A stretch of 64,000 bases of DNA from Paraburkholderia caballeronis (GTDB taxonomy: Bacteria > Pseudomonadota > Gammaproteobacteria > Burkholderiales > Burkholderiaceae), in contig NZ_FNSR01000002.1 of the NCBI RefSeq assembly GCF_900104845.1, positions 1,736,001-1,800,000 on the forward strand, read 5' to 3'. The stretch's first letter is position 1. Each line of letters starts with the position of its first letter. The notes below the pieces were generated by a model. It was not told the origin of the DNA and searched no databases. It saw only the letters and a program-made list of their open reading frames with translations. Shown here piece after piece: positions 9,974 through 19,420 of the stretch. Made by a program: the position numbers and the translations under genes.

Positions 9974-10432
9974 ATGACGACGACGCTTAACATCAATGGC
10001 GAGACCCACACGGTCGATGCGCCGCCCGACATGCCGCTGCTCTGGGTGCTGCGCGACATCGTCGGGCTGACCGGCACGAAGTTCGGTTGCGGCATCGCGC
10101 AATGCGGCGCATGCACGGTACATCTCGACGGCGCGGCGGTGCGCTCGTGCGTGCTGCCGGTCGCGGCGGTCGGCGACCGCAAGGTCACGACGATCGAGGC
10201 CGTCGGCGCGACGCCGGCCGGCGCGAAGGTCCAGCACGCATGGCGCGAGCTCGACGTCGTGCAGTGCGGCTACTGTCAGTCCGGGCAGGTGATGTCGGCG
10301 ACGGCGCTGATCGCGTCGAACCCGAATCCGTCCGACGCGGACATCGATGCCGCGATGGCCGGCAACATCTGCCGCTGCGGCACCTACAACCGGATTCGCG
10401 CGGCGATCAAGCAAGCCGCGAAGGAGGCCTGA
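9974..10432 (+). CDS. 2Fe-2S subunit of a xanthine oxidase-family molybdenum hydroxylase (IorA-like)
   Basis: This 152-residue protein has the CoxS/IorA fold with two 2Fe-2S centres: a plant-ferredoxin cluster (CGIAQCGAC with a later Cys in AVRSC) and a C-terminal helical cluster (CGYCQSG and CRCGTY). It would carry electrons from the molybdenum site of the next gene product to the cytochrome c third subunit. The start is the ATG at 9974; upstream in-frame sequence is non-coding leader. The stop is one base before the next ATG, so the subunits are translationally coupled. Confidence 0.92.
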   Translation: MTTTLNINGETHTVDAPPDMPLLWVLRDIVGLTGTKFGCGIAQCGACTVHLDGAAVRSCVLPVAAVGDRKVTTIEAVGATPAGAKVQHAWRELDVVQCGYCQSGQVMSATALIASNPNPSDADIDAAMAGNICRCGTYNRIRAAIKQAAKEA

Positions 10433-10433
10433 G

Positions 10434-12689
10434 ATGTCACAAGGTCTCCTCGACGCGCAGAACGGCCGCACGGCCGACGACAACAACGGCAGCGGCGCGG
10501 GGCTGTCGCGGCGCTCGTTCCTCAAATACGGCGCGACGCTTGGCGTGGCCGCGGGCGGCGGGCTGCTGATCGGCTTCGGCATTCCGGCGCTCGCGCAGGG
10601 CGACGGCGCGGCGCGCCGCTCGGTGGTCGGCGGCGACGGCAACGAGTCGCCGCAAGGCGGCGTGTTCGAGCCGAACGCGTTCGTGCAGATCGACCCTGCG
10701 GGGAAGGTCACGCTCATCATCCCGAAGGTCGAAATGGGGCAGGGCGTCTATACGTCGATCCCGATGCTGATCGCCGAAGAACTCGAAGTGCCGCTCGACA
10801 GCGTGACCGTCGATCACGCGCCGCCGAACGCGAAGCTGTTCAGCGACCCGCTGCTCGGCGGTCAGTTGACCGGCGGCTCGACGTCGATCCGCTACGCATG
10901 GGAGCCGATGCGCCGTGCGGGCGCGACCGCGCGCGTGGTGCTGATCGCGGCGGCCGCGCAGCAATGGCAGGTGGACCCGGCGACCTGCCATGCGCGCCAG
11001 GGCCAGGTGTTCCACGACGCGAGCGGCCGTCATGCGGCGTACGGCGACCTCGTCGATGCGGCCGCGCGTCTGCCGGTGCCGCAGACCGTCACGCTGAAAG
11101 ACCCGAAGGACTTCACGCTGATCGGCAAGCGCACGAAGCGGCTCGACTCGCCGGAGAAGGTGGACGGCACGGCCACGTTCGGCCTCGACGTCCGGCTGCC
11201 CGGCATGGTGTACGCGGCGATCGTGAACTGCCCGGTGTTCGGCGGCACGCTCGCGAGCGTCGACGATACGCATGCGAAGCAGATTCCCGGCGTGCTGCAG
11301 GTGGTGAAGGTGGACAACGCGGTCGCGGTGATCGGCGCGCATACGTGGGCCGCGAAGCGCGGCGCGGCGGCGCTCGCGATCAAGTGGAACGAAGGCGCGG
11401 GCGCGAACCTGACGATGCAGCAGATCGTCGGCGACCTTGCGAACGCCGCGCAGCGCGACGGCGCGGTCGCCCGCAAGGACGGCGACGTGCAGCAGGCGTT
11501 CGGGTCCGCGAAGACGCGCGTCGATGCGGTCTATCAGCAGCCGTTCCTCGCGCACGCGACGATGGAGCCGATCAACTGCACGGTGCACGTGCGCGCCGAC
11601 GCGTGCGACATCTGGGTCGGCACCCAGGTGCCGACGCGCGCGATCGACGCCGGCGTGACGGTCACGGGACTCAAGCCCGAGCAGATCACGCTGCACAACT
11701 TCCTGCTCGGCGGCGGCTTCGGTAGGCGGCTCGAAGTCGATGCGATCACCCAGGCGCTGAAGGTCGGCAAGCAGGTGGGCACGCCGGTCAAGGTGTTCTG
11801 GACGCGCGAGGAGGACATCCAGCACGACATGTACCGGCCGTATTACTACGACCGCATCTCCGCCGGGCTCGACGCGAACGGCAAGCCGGTCGCGTGGCAG
11901 CACCGGATCGTCGGGTCGTCGGTGATCGCGCGCTTCGCGCCGCCGGCGTTCAAGAACGGCGTCGATCCGGACGCGGTCGAGGTGTCGGCGGACCTGCCGT
12001 ACGACCTGCCGAACCAGTTGATCGACTACGTGCGCGAGGAGCCGCGCACGGTGCCGACCGCGTTCTGGCGCGGCGTCGGGCCGACGCGCGGCACGTTCGT
12101 CGTCGAGAGCTTCGTCGACGAACTCGCGGCGTCCGCGAAGACCGATCCGGTCATCTACCGGCGCAACCTGCTCGGCAAGTCGCCGCGCGCGCTGAACGTG
12201 CTGGACGTCGCGACGCGCGCCGCGAACTGGGGGCCGCCGCTGCCGAAGGGGCAGGGGCGCGGCGTGTCGGTGATGCACGCGTTCGGCAGCTTCTTCAGCA
12301 TGGTCGCGGACGTGTCGGTGGACGACGGCGAGGTGCGCGTGAACCGCGTCGTGTGCGCGGTCGATTGCGGGATGGTCGTGAATCCCGAGACGATCGAGGC
12401 GCAGATCGAAGGGGGGATCATCTTCGGGATCACGGCCGCGCTGTACGGCGAGATCACGATCGACCGCGGCCGCGTCCAGCAGACGAACTTCACCGATTAC
12501 CGGATCCTGCGCATCGATCAGTCTCCGCAGATCGAGGTGCACATCGTGAAGAGCGCGGAAGCGCCGGGAGGGATCGGCGAGCCGGGTACGGCGGCGCTTG
12601 CGCCGGCGCTCGCGAACGCGATCTACGCGGCCACCGGCAAGCGGCTGCGGCAGCTTCCGGTCGGTCGGCAACTGCAGACGACGGCTTAA
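10434..12689 (+). CDS. Molybdopterin-binding large subunit of an exported aldehyde/N-heterocycle hydroxylase (IorB-like)
   Basis: This 751-residue member of the xanthine oxidase family has a twin-arginine signal (SRRSFLKYG near residue 25, then a hydrophobic stretch), so the folded holoenzyme is exported. The duplicated a/b hammerhead plus molybdopterin domains match isoquinoline 1-oxidoreductase beta, and the C-terminal GGIGEPG carries the catalytic glutamate typical of the family. A strong AAGGAGG site precedes the ATG. There is no FAD subunit in the operon, and a cytochrome c follows instead, so electrons probably go to the respiratory chain. The substrate cannot be told from sequence; aldehydes and N-heteroaromatics are both known for relatives. 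Confidence 0.9.
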   Translation: MSQGLLDAQNGRTADDNNGSGAGLSRRSFLKYGATLGVAAGGGLLIGFGIPALAQGDGAARRSVVGGDGNESPQGGVFEPNAFVQIDPAGKVTLIIPKVEMGQGVYTSIPMLIAEELEVPLDSVTVDHAPPNAKLFSDPLLGGQLTGGSTSIRYAWEPMRRAGATARVVLIAAAAQQWQVDPATCHARQGQVFHDASGRHAAYGDLVDAAARLPVPQTVTLKDPKDFTLIGKRTKRLDSPEKVDGTATFGLDVRLPGMVYAAIVNCPVFGGTLASVDDTHAKQIPGVLQVVKVDNAVAVIGAHTWAAKRGAAALAIKWNEGAGANLTMQQIVGDLANAAQRDGAVARKDGDVQQAFGSAKTRVDAVYQQPFLAHATMEPINCTVHVRADACDIWVGTQVPTRAIDAGVTVTGLKPEQITLHNFLLGGGFGRRLEVDAITQALKVGKQVGTPVKVFWTREEDIQHDMYRPYYYDRISAGLDANGKPVAWQHRIVGSSVIARFAPPAFKNGVDPDAVEVSADLPYDLPNQLIDYVREEPRTVPTAFWRGVGPTRGTFVVESFVDELAASAKTDPVIYRRNLLGKSPRALNVLDVATRAANWGPPLPKGQGRGVSVMHAFGSFFSMVADVSVDDGEVRVNRVVCAVDCGMVVNPETIEAQIEGGIIFGITAALYGEITIDRGRVQQTNFTDYRILRIDQSPQIEVHIVKSAEAPGGIGEPGTAALAPALANAIYAATGKRLRQLPVGRQLQTTA

Positions 12690-12704
12690 GCGGAGAACCC
12701 AACG

Positions 12705-14063
12705 ATGACGATGCTCAACGCACTCGAACAAGCCCGTGCGGCGCATGCCGCACGGCCGACGGTTCGCGGGCTCGCTCGCGGGTTCGCCGCAGCGGCGTTC
12801 GCGGCCGTGTCCGCGCTGTGCGCGTCGGCGGCCGTCGCGGCGCCCGCGCCTGCGTCCGCCGATGCGGCGCTGGTGCAGCGCGGCGCGTACCTCGCGCAGC
12901 TCGGCGACTGCGCGGCGTGCCATACGGCGCCGCACGGCAAGCCGTTCGCGGGCGGCCTGCCGATGAACTCGCCGCTCGGCACGATCTACACGACCAACAT
13001 CACGCCGGACCCGGACACCGGGATCGGCCATTACTCCGAGGAGGACTTTGCCCGCGCGCTGCGCGAGGGCGTCGCGCGCGACGGCCACAACCTGTATCCG
13101 GCGATGCCGTATCCGTCATACACGAAGGTGAACGACGACGACGTGAAGGCGCTGTATGCGTACTTCCTGCACGGCGTCGAGCCGGTGCAGCAGGCCAACC
13201 GCGACACCGACATCCGCTGGCCGCTCAACATGCGCTGGCCGCTGAAGATCTGGAACGCGGTGTTCCTCGACAAGGGCGTCTATCGGGACAAGCCGGGCAA
13301 GGACGTCGCGTGGAATCGCGGCGCGTATCTCGTGCAGGGGCTCGGCCACTGCGGGTCGTGCCATACGCCGCGCGGCGTCGGCTTCAACGAGCAGGCGCTC
13401 GACGAAAGCGGCAGCGCGTTCCTGACCGGAGCGTCGCTGGACGGCTGGTTCGCGACGAACCTGACCGGCGAGCACAACACCGGGCTCGGGCGCTGGAGCG
13501 AGGCCGAACTCGCGCAGTTCCTGAAGACCGGCGCGAACGCGCATGCGTCGGCGTTCGGCTCGATGACGAGCGTGATCAACAACAGCACCCAGGCGATGAC
13601 GGACTCGGACGTGAACGCGATCGCAGCCTACCTGAAGTCGCTGCCGGCGGCGGGCGGCGACGGCGGGCCGGCGTATGCGTACGACCCGCAGGCGACGAAG
13701 GCGTCGCTCGCGCGGCCGGCGAACGACGCGGGCGCGCGGGTCTATGCGGCGTACTGCATGCACTGCCATGGCGTGGATGGCCGTGGGTTCGCGCCGATGC
13801 TCGCGCCGCTGGCGGGCAACCCGAACGTGCTCGGCAAGGACCCGGTGTCGCTGATCAACGTGACGCTGAACGGCACCGGCGATCTCGTGATCGGTGGGAT
13901 TCCGGCGCCGTATCCGATGCCGGCGTACGCGGGCACGCTCGACGACAGGCAGATCGCCGACGTGCTGACGTTCATCCGCGCGGGCTGGAACAACCGGGCC
14001 GATGCGGTGAACGCGGCGCAGGTCGCGAAGCTGCGTAGCGCGACGCAGTCGGCGGCGCGGTAG
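12705..14063 (+). CDS. Triheme cytochrome c subunit
   Basis: This 452-residue exported protein has a hydrophobic signal ending near an AVAAP segment and three c-type heme sites: CAACH (Cys69), CGSCH (Cys216) and CMHCH (Cys351). This is the arrangement of the membrane-associated cytochrome subunits of alcohol, gluconate and aldehyde dehydrogenases. It starts 15 bases after the molybdenum subunit and completes a three-gene operon. It would accept electrons in the periplasm and pass them to quinone or a terminal oxidase. The partner role follows from gene order. Confidence 0.92.
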   Translation: MTMLNALEQARAAHAARPTVRGLARGFAAAAFAAVSALCASAAVAAPAPASADAALVQRGAYLAQLGDCAACHTAPHGKPFAGGLPMNSPLGTIYTTNITPDPDTGIGHYSEEDFARALREGVARDGHNLYPAMPYPSYTKVNDDDVKALYAYFLHGVEPVQQANRDTDIRWPLNMRWPLKIWNAVFLDKGVYRDKPGKDVAWNRGAYLVQGLGHCGSCHTPRGVGFNEQALDESGSAFLTGASLDGWFATNLTGEHNTGLGRWSEAELAQFLKTGANAHASAFGSMTSVINNSTQAMTDSDVNAIAAYLKSLPAAGGDGGPAYAYDPQATKASLARPANDAGARVYAAYCMHCHGVDGRGFAPMLAPLAGNPNVLGKDPVSLINVTLNGTGDLVIGGIPAPYPMPAYAGTLDDRQIADVLTFIRAGWNNRADAVNAAQVAKLRSATQSAAR

Positions 14064-14065
14064 TC

Positions 14066-14806
14066 GTGGGGGCGGGCGGGTCGCGTCGGGCTAGGCCTGC
14101 CGCCGTTGCCGCGCAGGGTGGCGCGGCGCGGGCCGGCGCGCGGCGGACGCGCGATACGGGCGGCGGCCCGGCGGCATCCGGTCCGCTGCTGATCGTGCCG
14201 CTGCGGCGCGACGAACTGCCGGTCGATGCCGTCGAACTCGCGCGCTTCATGGTCGGCCGGTACCTGGTGCACGACCTCGCAACCGGGCGCATGGCCGGCC
14301 GGATCGTCGAGATGGAGGCATACCCGGTCGGCGATCCGACGAGTCACGCGTACATCGGGCGGCGGCTGTACAACCGCTCGATGTTCCTCGAACGCGGACA
14401 TGCGTATGTGCGGCTCACTTACGGGTCGTCGTACATGCTGAACATGTCGGCGGAGGAGGCGGACGTCGGCGCGGGCGTGCTGATCCGCGCGGTCGAGCCG
14501 CTCGAAGGGCTCGACGCGATGTCCGCGCGGCGACCCGGCGTGCCGCCGCGCGATCTTGCCCGCGGGCCGGGGCGGCTGACGATGGCGTTCGGGATCGGCG
14601 CGGCGTTCGACGGCGTCGATCTGTGCTCGGGACACGGGTTGTGGATCGGTCGCGTGGATGAGCGGGCGCGGCGGGTCGGCGTGACGACGCGGATCGGCCT
14701 GTCGCGCGAGATGCACCGGCCGCTCCGGTTTTACGAAGCGGGCAGCCCGTTCGTCAGCGGTCCGCGTCGGCTGTTGTCCGCCGATCTCGATTCGTCCCCC
14801 TTATGA
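14066..14806 (+). CDS. mpg: 3-methyladenine DNA glycosylase (AAG/MPG family)
   Basis: This protein removes alkylated purines in base excision repair. The AAG fold is clear: GRIVEMEAY carries the catalytic glutamate, followed by a NRSMF segment and YGSSYMLN. The frame is open from a GTG at 14066, giving 246 residues, but the first 35 or so residues are Ala/Arg-rich and unlike the family. A later start nearer the PLRRDELP segment is likely, and I cannot choose one. It follows the cytochrome gene by two bases if the GTG is used, probably by read-through rather than function. Confidence 0.88.
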   Translation: MGAGGSRRARPAAVAAQGGAARAGARRTRDTGGGPAASGPLLIVPLRRDELPVDAVELARFMVGRYLVHDLATGRMAGRIVEMEAYPVGDPTSHAYIGRRLYNRSMFLERGHAYVRLTYGSSYMLNMSAEEADVGAGVLIRAVEPLEGLDAMSARRPGVPPRDLARGPGRLTMAFGIGAAFDGVDLCSGHGLWIGRVDERARRVGVTTRIGLSREMHRPLRFYEAGSPFVSGPRRLLSADLDSSPL

Positions 14807-14807
14807 A

Positions 14808-14831
14808 AAAAGCGGGAACTCGCGCGCTTTT
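14808..14831 (+). terminator. Weak terminator-like hairpin after mpg
   Basis: A seven-bp stem, AAAAGCG paired with CGCTTTT across a ten-base loop, directly follows the mpg stop codon. The U-run is part of the stem, so termination would be modest. Confidence 0.3.
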
Positions 14832-15010
14832 GATGACGCCGTTCCGCGCCGAGGCTTTCCCGGCGGGCATCTCCAAATTGTTGCCTGCCATGAAACGGTA
14901 TTTGTATCAATTAGGTATTTGCCCTGGTGCCTTGTGTTTATACACTGGAGTTGTTGCTCGGGTGCGTCCTGCACCTGAGCCGGCCAAGAACAAGTCATTG
15001 GAGGTAAATC

Positions 15011-15352
15011 ATGAAGACCCGTACCCTGATTCAAGCTGCCCTCGTCGCCGCCGTCGCTATCGCACCGGCGCTCTCGTTTGCTCAAGACAACCAGGCGCCG
15101 AAGACCCGCGCCGAAGTTCGCGCTGAACTGATCCAGCTCGAACAGGCTGGCTACAACCCGGCGACCTCGAACGACGCTACCTACCCGGCCGACATCCAGG
15201 CCGCCGAAGCGCGCGTCGCGCACGAAAACGCCGTCGCGCAGGCTCAGGGCGCGGATGCGACCGGCTACGGTCCGGCTACCGCCGGTACGACGCAGTCCGG
15301 CAAGGCGTCCCAAGCGACGAACCCGCGTAACTCGGTCTACTTCGGCAACTGA
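15011..15352 (+). CDS. DUF4148 small secreted protein
   Basis: This 113-residue protein has a clean signal peptide (cleavage near SFAQD) and the DUF4148 core, ELIQLEQAGYNPA followed by YPADIQAAEARV. The family is abundant in Burkholderiales and has no assigned function. A GGAGG site lies seven bases before the ATG. It is a single-gene unit with its own terminator. A paralogue with the same core is encoded at 46814-47149. Confidence 0.88.
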   Translation: MKTRTLIQAALVAAVAIAPALSFAQDNQAPKTRAEVRAELIQLEQAGYNPATSNDATYPADIQAAEARVAHENAVAQAQGADATGYGPATAGTTQSGKASQATNPRNSVYFGN

Positions 15353-15480
15353 TGTACCGGCGGCGGTTGTAGGCCGCCGCCCCGCGCAAACCGGTCTGCG
15401 GCCGCAACGGCAACTCCGCGGCAGCAGGACCGGTTCAACGATTTCCTTATCTGGAACCTCCGCCGCCGGTTGGCGGCTTC

Positions 15481-15509
15481 GCCCAACCCACCGGATTGGG
15501 CCTTTTTTT
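15481..15509 (+). terminator. Rho-independent terminator of the DUF4148 gene
   Basis: GCCCAA pairs with TTGGGC across a short loop and is followed by a run of seven T residues. It lies about 130 bases after the DUF4148 stop and just before the convergent CBS gene. Confidence 0.8.
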
Positions 15510-15519
15510 ACGGTTGCCG

Positions 15520-15963
15520 TCAGGCAGCCGGGCTCCCCGTGATGTAGTGCTCCAGCTGTTCGATCGTGAACTGCTGCTCGGCGATGATTTCCTTCACGAG
15601 GTCGCCGATCGACACCATCCCTATCAGCTTCCCGCCTTCCAGCACCGGCAGGTGCCGCATCCGCCGTTCGGTCATCAGCGCCATGCAGTCGTAGGTCGTC
15701 TGGTCGAGTTGAACGAAGCGCACGTGCGGGCTCATGATCTCGCTCACCGGGGTCGATTTCGACGCGCGATCCATCAGCACCACCTTGCGCGCGTAGTCGC
15801 GCTCCGTGACGATGCCGACGATCGCATTCCCGTCCGTCACGACCAGCGCGCCGATCTGCTTCTCGGCCATCAACCTGATCGCGTTGTAGACGGAATCGGA
15901 CGCGGCGATCGTGAACACCACCTGATCCTGCTTCGATTTCAATATCTGTGCGACGCTAGTCAT
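15520..15963 (-). CDS. CBS-domain pair protein
   Basis: This 147-residue stand-alone Bateman module has two CBS motifs. The first covers about residues 8-65 (IGALVVTDGNAIVGIVTERD) and the second about 75-130 (MRHLPVLEGGKLIGMVSIGD). Such proteins bind adenine nucleotides and act as energy-state sensors, but the partner is not evident here. The frame is open upstream, but the ATG at 15963 gives the family N-terminus MTSVAQIL. Confidence 0.9.
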   Translation of the reverse strand: MTSVAQILKSKQDQVVFTIAASDSVYNAIRLMAEKQIGALVVTDGNAIVGIVTERDYARKVVLMDRASKSTPVSEIMSPHVRFVQLDQTTYDCMALMTERRMRHLPVLEGGKLIGMVSIGDLVKEIIAEQQFTIEQLEHYITGSPAA

Positions 15964-16250
15964 TGGGCGACTCCATGGTTCGTCGTGGTGGTCGGTGTGC
16001 TGGCGCGGCGCAGCATCGCGGGCGCGGCGCCGCCCGCGCCATGGGAAGGCGATTTTCAGTATAGGCGGCACGCTGTAATCGGGTTGTCGGGGTATATGCG
16101 GGGGCGGCGTATCGGCCGTCGGAAGCGTTCGCCCGAAAATGGAACGCACTGTTGCCGGCAGGGGCGGCCGTCGTCAAATGGCGTTAAACTCCGGTTCCTA
16201 ACTTCACCCGGCCGAGCGCCGGCACTACGCCAGTCATCCGCTTCAGAACC

Positions 16251-16901
16251 ATGCCTACGCTTCCCGAGTCGCCTTGCGCCAGCGGCGAGAATGCCAACGA
16301 ATGCGTCGTGCTCGACGCCACCGCGTCGCTGCCGACCCGCTACGGCACGTTCACGTCCTGTGTCTATCGCGTGAAGGACGGCGGCGCCGAGCATCTCGCG
16401 CTCGTGATGGGCGACGTCGGGAACGGCGAACCCGTGTTGACCCGGCTCCACTCCGAATGCCTGACCGGCGACGTGCTCGGCTCGTATCGCTGCGATTGCG
16501 GCGAACAGCTCGATCTCGCGCTGCACTACATCGCGGCCGAAGGGCGCGGCGTGCTGCTGTACCTGCGCGGCCACGAGGGCCGCGGCATCGGACTGTCGAA
16601 CAAGATTCGCGCGTATGCGCTGCAGGAGCAGGGCCGCGACACTGTCGAAGCGAATCTCGATCTCGGATTGCCGGACGACGCGCGCGAATACGATTCGGCG
16701 GCTGCGATCCTGCGTCTGCTGAACGTGTCGTCGGTGCGGCTGATGAGCAATAATCCGAAGAAATTCGACACGCTGGCGAAGCACGGCATTCCGGTGCAGG
16801 AGCGGGTTGCGCTCGCGATCCCGGTGCGCGAGGAAAACGAGCGCTACATCCGCACCAAACAGGCCAAGTTCGGCCATTACTACTTCGAAGAAAACGAATA
16901 A
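16251..16901 (+). CDS. ribA: GTP cyclohydrolase II RibA
   Basis: RibA converts GTP to 2,5-diamino-6-ribosylamino-pyrimidinone phosphate, the first step of riboflavin synthesis. The 216-residue protein shows the zinc cysteines in [17 protein letters not shown], the HEGRGIGL loop and the SNNPKK segment near the end. It is the monofunctional form, not fused to RibB. No FMN riboswitch was recognised in the leader, and the CBS gene is divergent. Confidence 0.95.
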   Translation: MPTLPESPCASGENANECVVLDATASLPTRYGTFTSCVYRVKDGGAEHLALVMGDVGNGEPVLTRLHSECLTGDVLGSYRCDCGEQLDLALHYIAAEGRGVLLYLRGHEGRGIGLSNKIRAYALQEQGRDTVEANLDLGLPDDAREYDSAAAILRLLNVSSVRLMSNNPKKFDTLAKHGIPVQERVALAIPVREENERYIRTKQAKFGHYYFEENE

Positions 16902-16938
16902 GCCGGCGCCCGCGTGCCGCCGGATGGAGAAATCAACG

Positions 16939-17853
16939 ATGCAGAAGCGCGATACGGCGCGCGTCCTCGTGGCGATGGCCGCGCTCGCCGGCCTTGCCTG
17001 GCCTTCGGCGCAGGCGTTCGCTCAGGTGTCCGCGTACACGAGCAGCCCGGTCAATCTTTATGCGGGACCGTCCGGCGACTATCCGGTCGTGTCGGGGATC
17101 GGGGCCGGGGTGCCGGTTACGGTGATGGGCTGCGTCAGCGACTATTCGTGGTGCGACGTCGCGCTGCCCGACCTGCGCGGCTGGGTCTATGCCGCGTATC
17201 TGTCATATCCGTATCAGGGCGAATACGTGCCGCTGGAGGGATACGGCTCGGTGATCGGGCTGCCGATCATCGGCTTCTCGCTCGGCACGTATTGGGGCAG
17301 CTTCTATCGCGACCGGCCGTGGTACGGCGAGCGCGACCGCTGGGCGCACGTGCCGTCGCCGGGTTATGGCGGCCGTCCGTCGGGGTCGCCGCCGCGCATG
17401 CGTCCGCCGGAAGGCGGGTATGCGCCGGGATCGTATGGGCGTCCGCCGGAAGGAGGCCGTCCGCCCGCGCCGCCGCAGGGCGGCATGCGTCCGCCGGAGC
17501 CCGAGCGTCCTGGCCAGCCGCCGGCGGGCGGTCATCAATGGGGGCAGCCGCCGGGGTTTGCCGGCAACACGCGCGGCGATGGCGGCGCGCCGCGGCCCGC
17601 GCCCGGCGGCAACTACGGCCAGCCGCATCCGATGTCGCCTGAAGGGGGCGGACGCCCGCCCGCGCCGCAGCCGGATCGCGGTTTCCATCCCGGCGGTCCG
17701 GGCGGCGGTTTCGAGCACGGTGGCGCGCCCGCGATGCGCGCGCCGGCGCCGATGCCCGCACCGGGCCGGCCCGCGGGGCCTCCGCCGCAGGGCGGCGGTC
17801 ATCCGTCAGGCGAGGGTGGAGGCAATCGGGGCGAGGGGCGGCAGCCAGGTTGA
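16939..17853 (+). CDS. Secreted SH3-domain protein with Pro/Gly-rich tail
   Basis: A signal peptide (AQAFAQ cleavage region) is followed by a bacterial SH3 domain of about 65 residues (NLYAGPSGDYPVVSGI, then WCDVALPDLRGWVYAAYL) and a short YxxL-rich stretch. The last 165 or so residues are low-complexity Pro/Gly with repeated RPPEGG, PPQGG and related units. The SH3 part suggests binding to cell-wall peptides in the periplasm; the tail looks unstructured. The ATG at 16939 has a GGAG site, while one at 16924 lacks it. The repeats may vary in number between strains. Function is unknown. Confidence 0.8.
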   Translation: MQKRDTARVLVAMAALAGLAWPSAQAFAQVSAYTSSPVNLYAGPSGDYPVVSGIGAGVPVTVMGCVSDYSWCDVALPDLRGWVYAAYLSYPYQGEYVPLEGYGSVIGLPIIGFSLGTYWGSFYRDRPWYGERDRWAHVPSPGYGGRPSGSPPRMRPPEGGYAPGSYGRPPEGGRPPAPPQGGMRPPEPERPGQPPAGGHQWGQPPGFAGNTRGDGGAPRPAPGGNYGQPHPMSPEGGGRPPAPQPDRGFHPGGPGGGFEHGGAPAMRAPAPMPAPGRPAGPPPQGGGHPSGEGGGNRGEGRQPG

Positions 17854-18733
17854 TGATGGTTTCATCCGCGATGGCCGCGTGCCGGCCATCGCGTTCAACA
17901 TAAGTCGCGCGGCGTTTCGGCCGGCACAGCTTCCCGTCTGTGGGACACCGCCTTCAGCGCGGCTTATGCACGGCGACCGTCGCCCGTTCAGGCGATATCG
18001 GATGGCCTGGCACTCCATCCCTGGCCGCAGGGTTTTGTAATCCTTCTCCTCCGCGCATCATTCCTCGCGCGCACCCCCCCCGCCGCATAGAAATATCAAA
18101 ATTCTGTCAGAGCGACACTTATCGTTGTCGTTTTTTAACCGATTCCCGTCGGATTTGACAATCTCTGACAATTCCTCCGCACACTTCGCGAGACAATGGC
18201 CGCGTCTGCCCGGCGCCGTTTCGCGTCGCGCAACGAAAGAACACAGGTCCGCATCGAGTCCGCTGCGAGCCGGAATTGTGCTACGGGGGTTCGGTGCCGG
18301 ACGTCGTCTGGCGGTGCTGGAACGAGGAAGCTAGAGCGAACCGCAGTTCGCCGGACAACGCTGGGAAAGTCAGCGCTTCAGGGAGGAATGGCGACAGTCG
18401 CGGTTGTCTCGCGTGTAACGAGGCAAAACGGCGGGCGGGTGGCGGATGCCGGGCGGTGGCGTCCGGTCCCGTCCGCCGCGCAGGCCGATGCGACAGCCGC
18501 GCCGGCGGACCGGTTCACGGATCCGCCGGCGCGCGGCATTCGGGCCGGCGGGCCGGACTGTCGCCGCCTTTTTTTGCCCGGCACACGGGCGGCGGATCAA
18601 AGGGAGAAGCGGGTGCGCAGGATCGGCTACCCGGCGCTGCGCGGTTCGTCGCGCAGCGGGCCGCGCGCGCCGCGCCGGCCCGGTCGCGCCGGACGGCGGA
18701 CCTGCGTCGCGTATCCCGAACGAGAGAGATTCC
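17854..18733. other. 880-base stretch without a convincing gene; ordered hairpins
   Basis: The first 200 bases are unremarkable. An A/T-rich patch (18085-18180) includes a perfect TTGACA at 18155-18160, without a good -10 at standard spacing. Downstream are a perfect 6-bp hairpin with a CGCA loop (18336-18351), a second hairpin (18357-18378, one bulge) followed by a GGGAGG site, a perfect 11-bp stem (18499-18509 with 18522-18532) and a terminator-like element ending in seven T residues (18547-18575). An ATG at 18388 opens a 149-codon Arg-rich frame that resembles no protein I know. The stretch may be a structured RNA or leader. Confidence 0.4.
18547..18575 (+). terminator. Terminator-like hairpin inside the non-coding stretch
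   Basis: GGCGG (18547-18551) pairs with CCGCC (18564-18568), and seven T residues follow at once. No recognised gene ends just upstream, so it would terminate an RNA from the structured region. Confidence 0.4.
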
Positions 18734-19138
18734 ATGCTGTTTTTTCGATCCAGCATCATCCAGTTTCCGCCCGATTCGCGCGAGCGCGACCGGGTCGGCG
18801 GAGCGGGCTTCGAGCGCGTCGAACTGGATCTCGCTAACGACCGGCATGCGCGGGCCGCGATGGAGGCATATGCCGACTCGTGCGAAGCCGAGATGCCGTG
18901 GCTCGGCGAGGCGCTGCGCGAATCGCGTCACGGCCGCTCGGACCGGCTGACGCAAGCCGCGCCCACCGTATTGCGCGTGTTCCGGCTGGCGCAGGCGAGG
19001 GCTGCTCAGCAGTCCGACTATTCGCACGCCGCGTGGGAACACGTGCGCGCGCAACTGGCCGCGGTGCTGGCGCCGCCGCCGGTCGGCGACGCGGCCTCGA
19101 CAGACCCCGAGAAGCATGTCGCCAGGCTGCATGCGTAG
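18734..19138 (+). CDS. Hypothetical protein upstream of the CHASE2 signalling operon
   Basis: This 134-residue soluble protein starts MLFFRSS and has a helical, charged middle. There is no signal peptide or known motif. A purine-rich GAGAGAGA site precedes the ATG by about six bases. It lies 282 bases upstream of the response regulator on the same strand, so it could belong to the same system, but the gap contains its own possible promoter DNA. I do not recognise the family. Confidence 0.6.
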   Translation: MLFFRSSIIQFPPDSRERDRVGGAGFERVELDLANDRHARAAMEAYADSCEAEMPWLGEALRESRHGRSDRLTQAAPTVLRVFRLAQARAAQQSDYSHAAWEHVRAQLAAVLAPPPVGDAASTDPEKHVARLHA

Positions 19139-19420
19139 CGCCCCGCGACACACGGCGTCCGCCGTGCGCAGTCACGGAGCGACGATGTTTTCGACTATGA
19201 TCAAGGTCCCGTGTACAGGCGCTCCCGACCATCACGTACGCCGGTCAATTTCGAGACAAGCGGCGGCGCTAAGGTTGCGCGCAGGGTCCTCCTCCGCGAC
19301 GCAGCGATGCGCATCGACAGCGGTTTCGCCGTCGGCCGGCACGCGGCTGGCGGGCGACGCCGTCCGTCGTCGAGACCGGACCATCTATTCAATCAATAAC
19401 GAGCTTGCGTGCGGGGCACT

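Noticed and set aside
16150..16250. FMN riboswitch upstream of ribA
   Set aside because: The conserved RFN segments are not found in the leader.
18300..18390. Known structured RNA class (RNase P RNA, SRP RNA, cobalamin or guanidine riboswitch)
   Set aside because: A GCTGGGAA-like segment is present, but the conserved cores of these RNAs are not.
18388..18837. Arg-rich open frame after a good ribosome-binding site
   Set aside because: No family features and it overlaps the start of the better-supported gene at 18734; kept only as part of the unexplained stretch.
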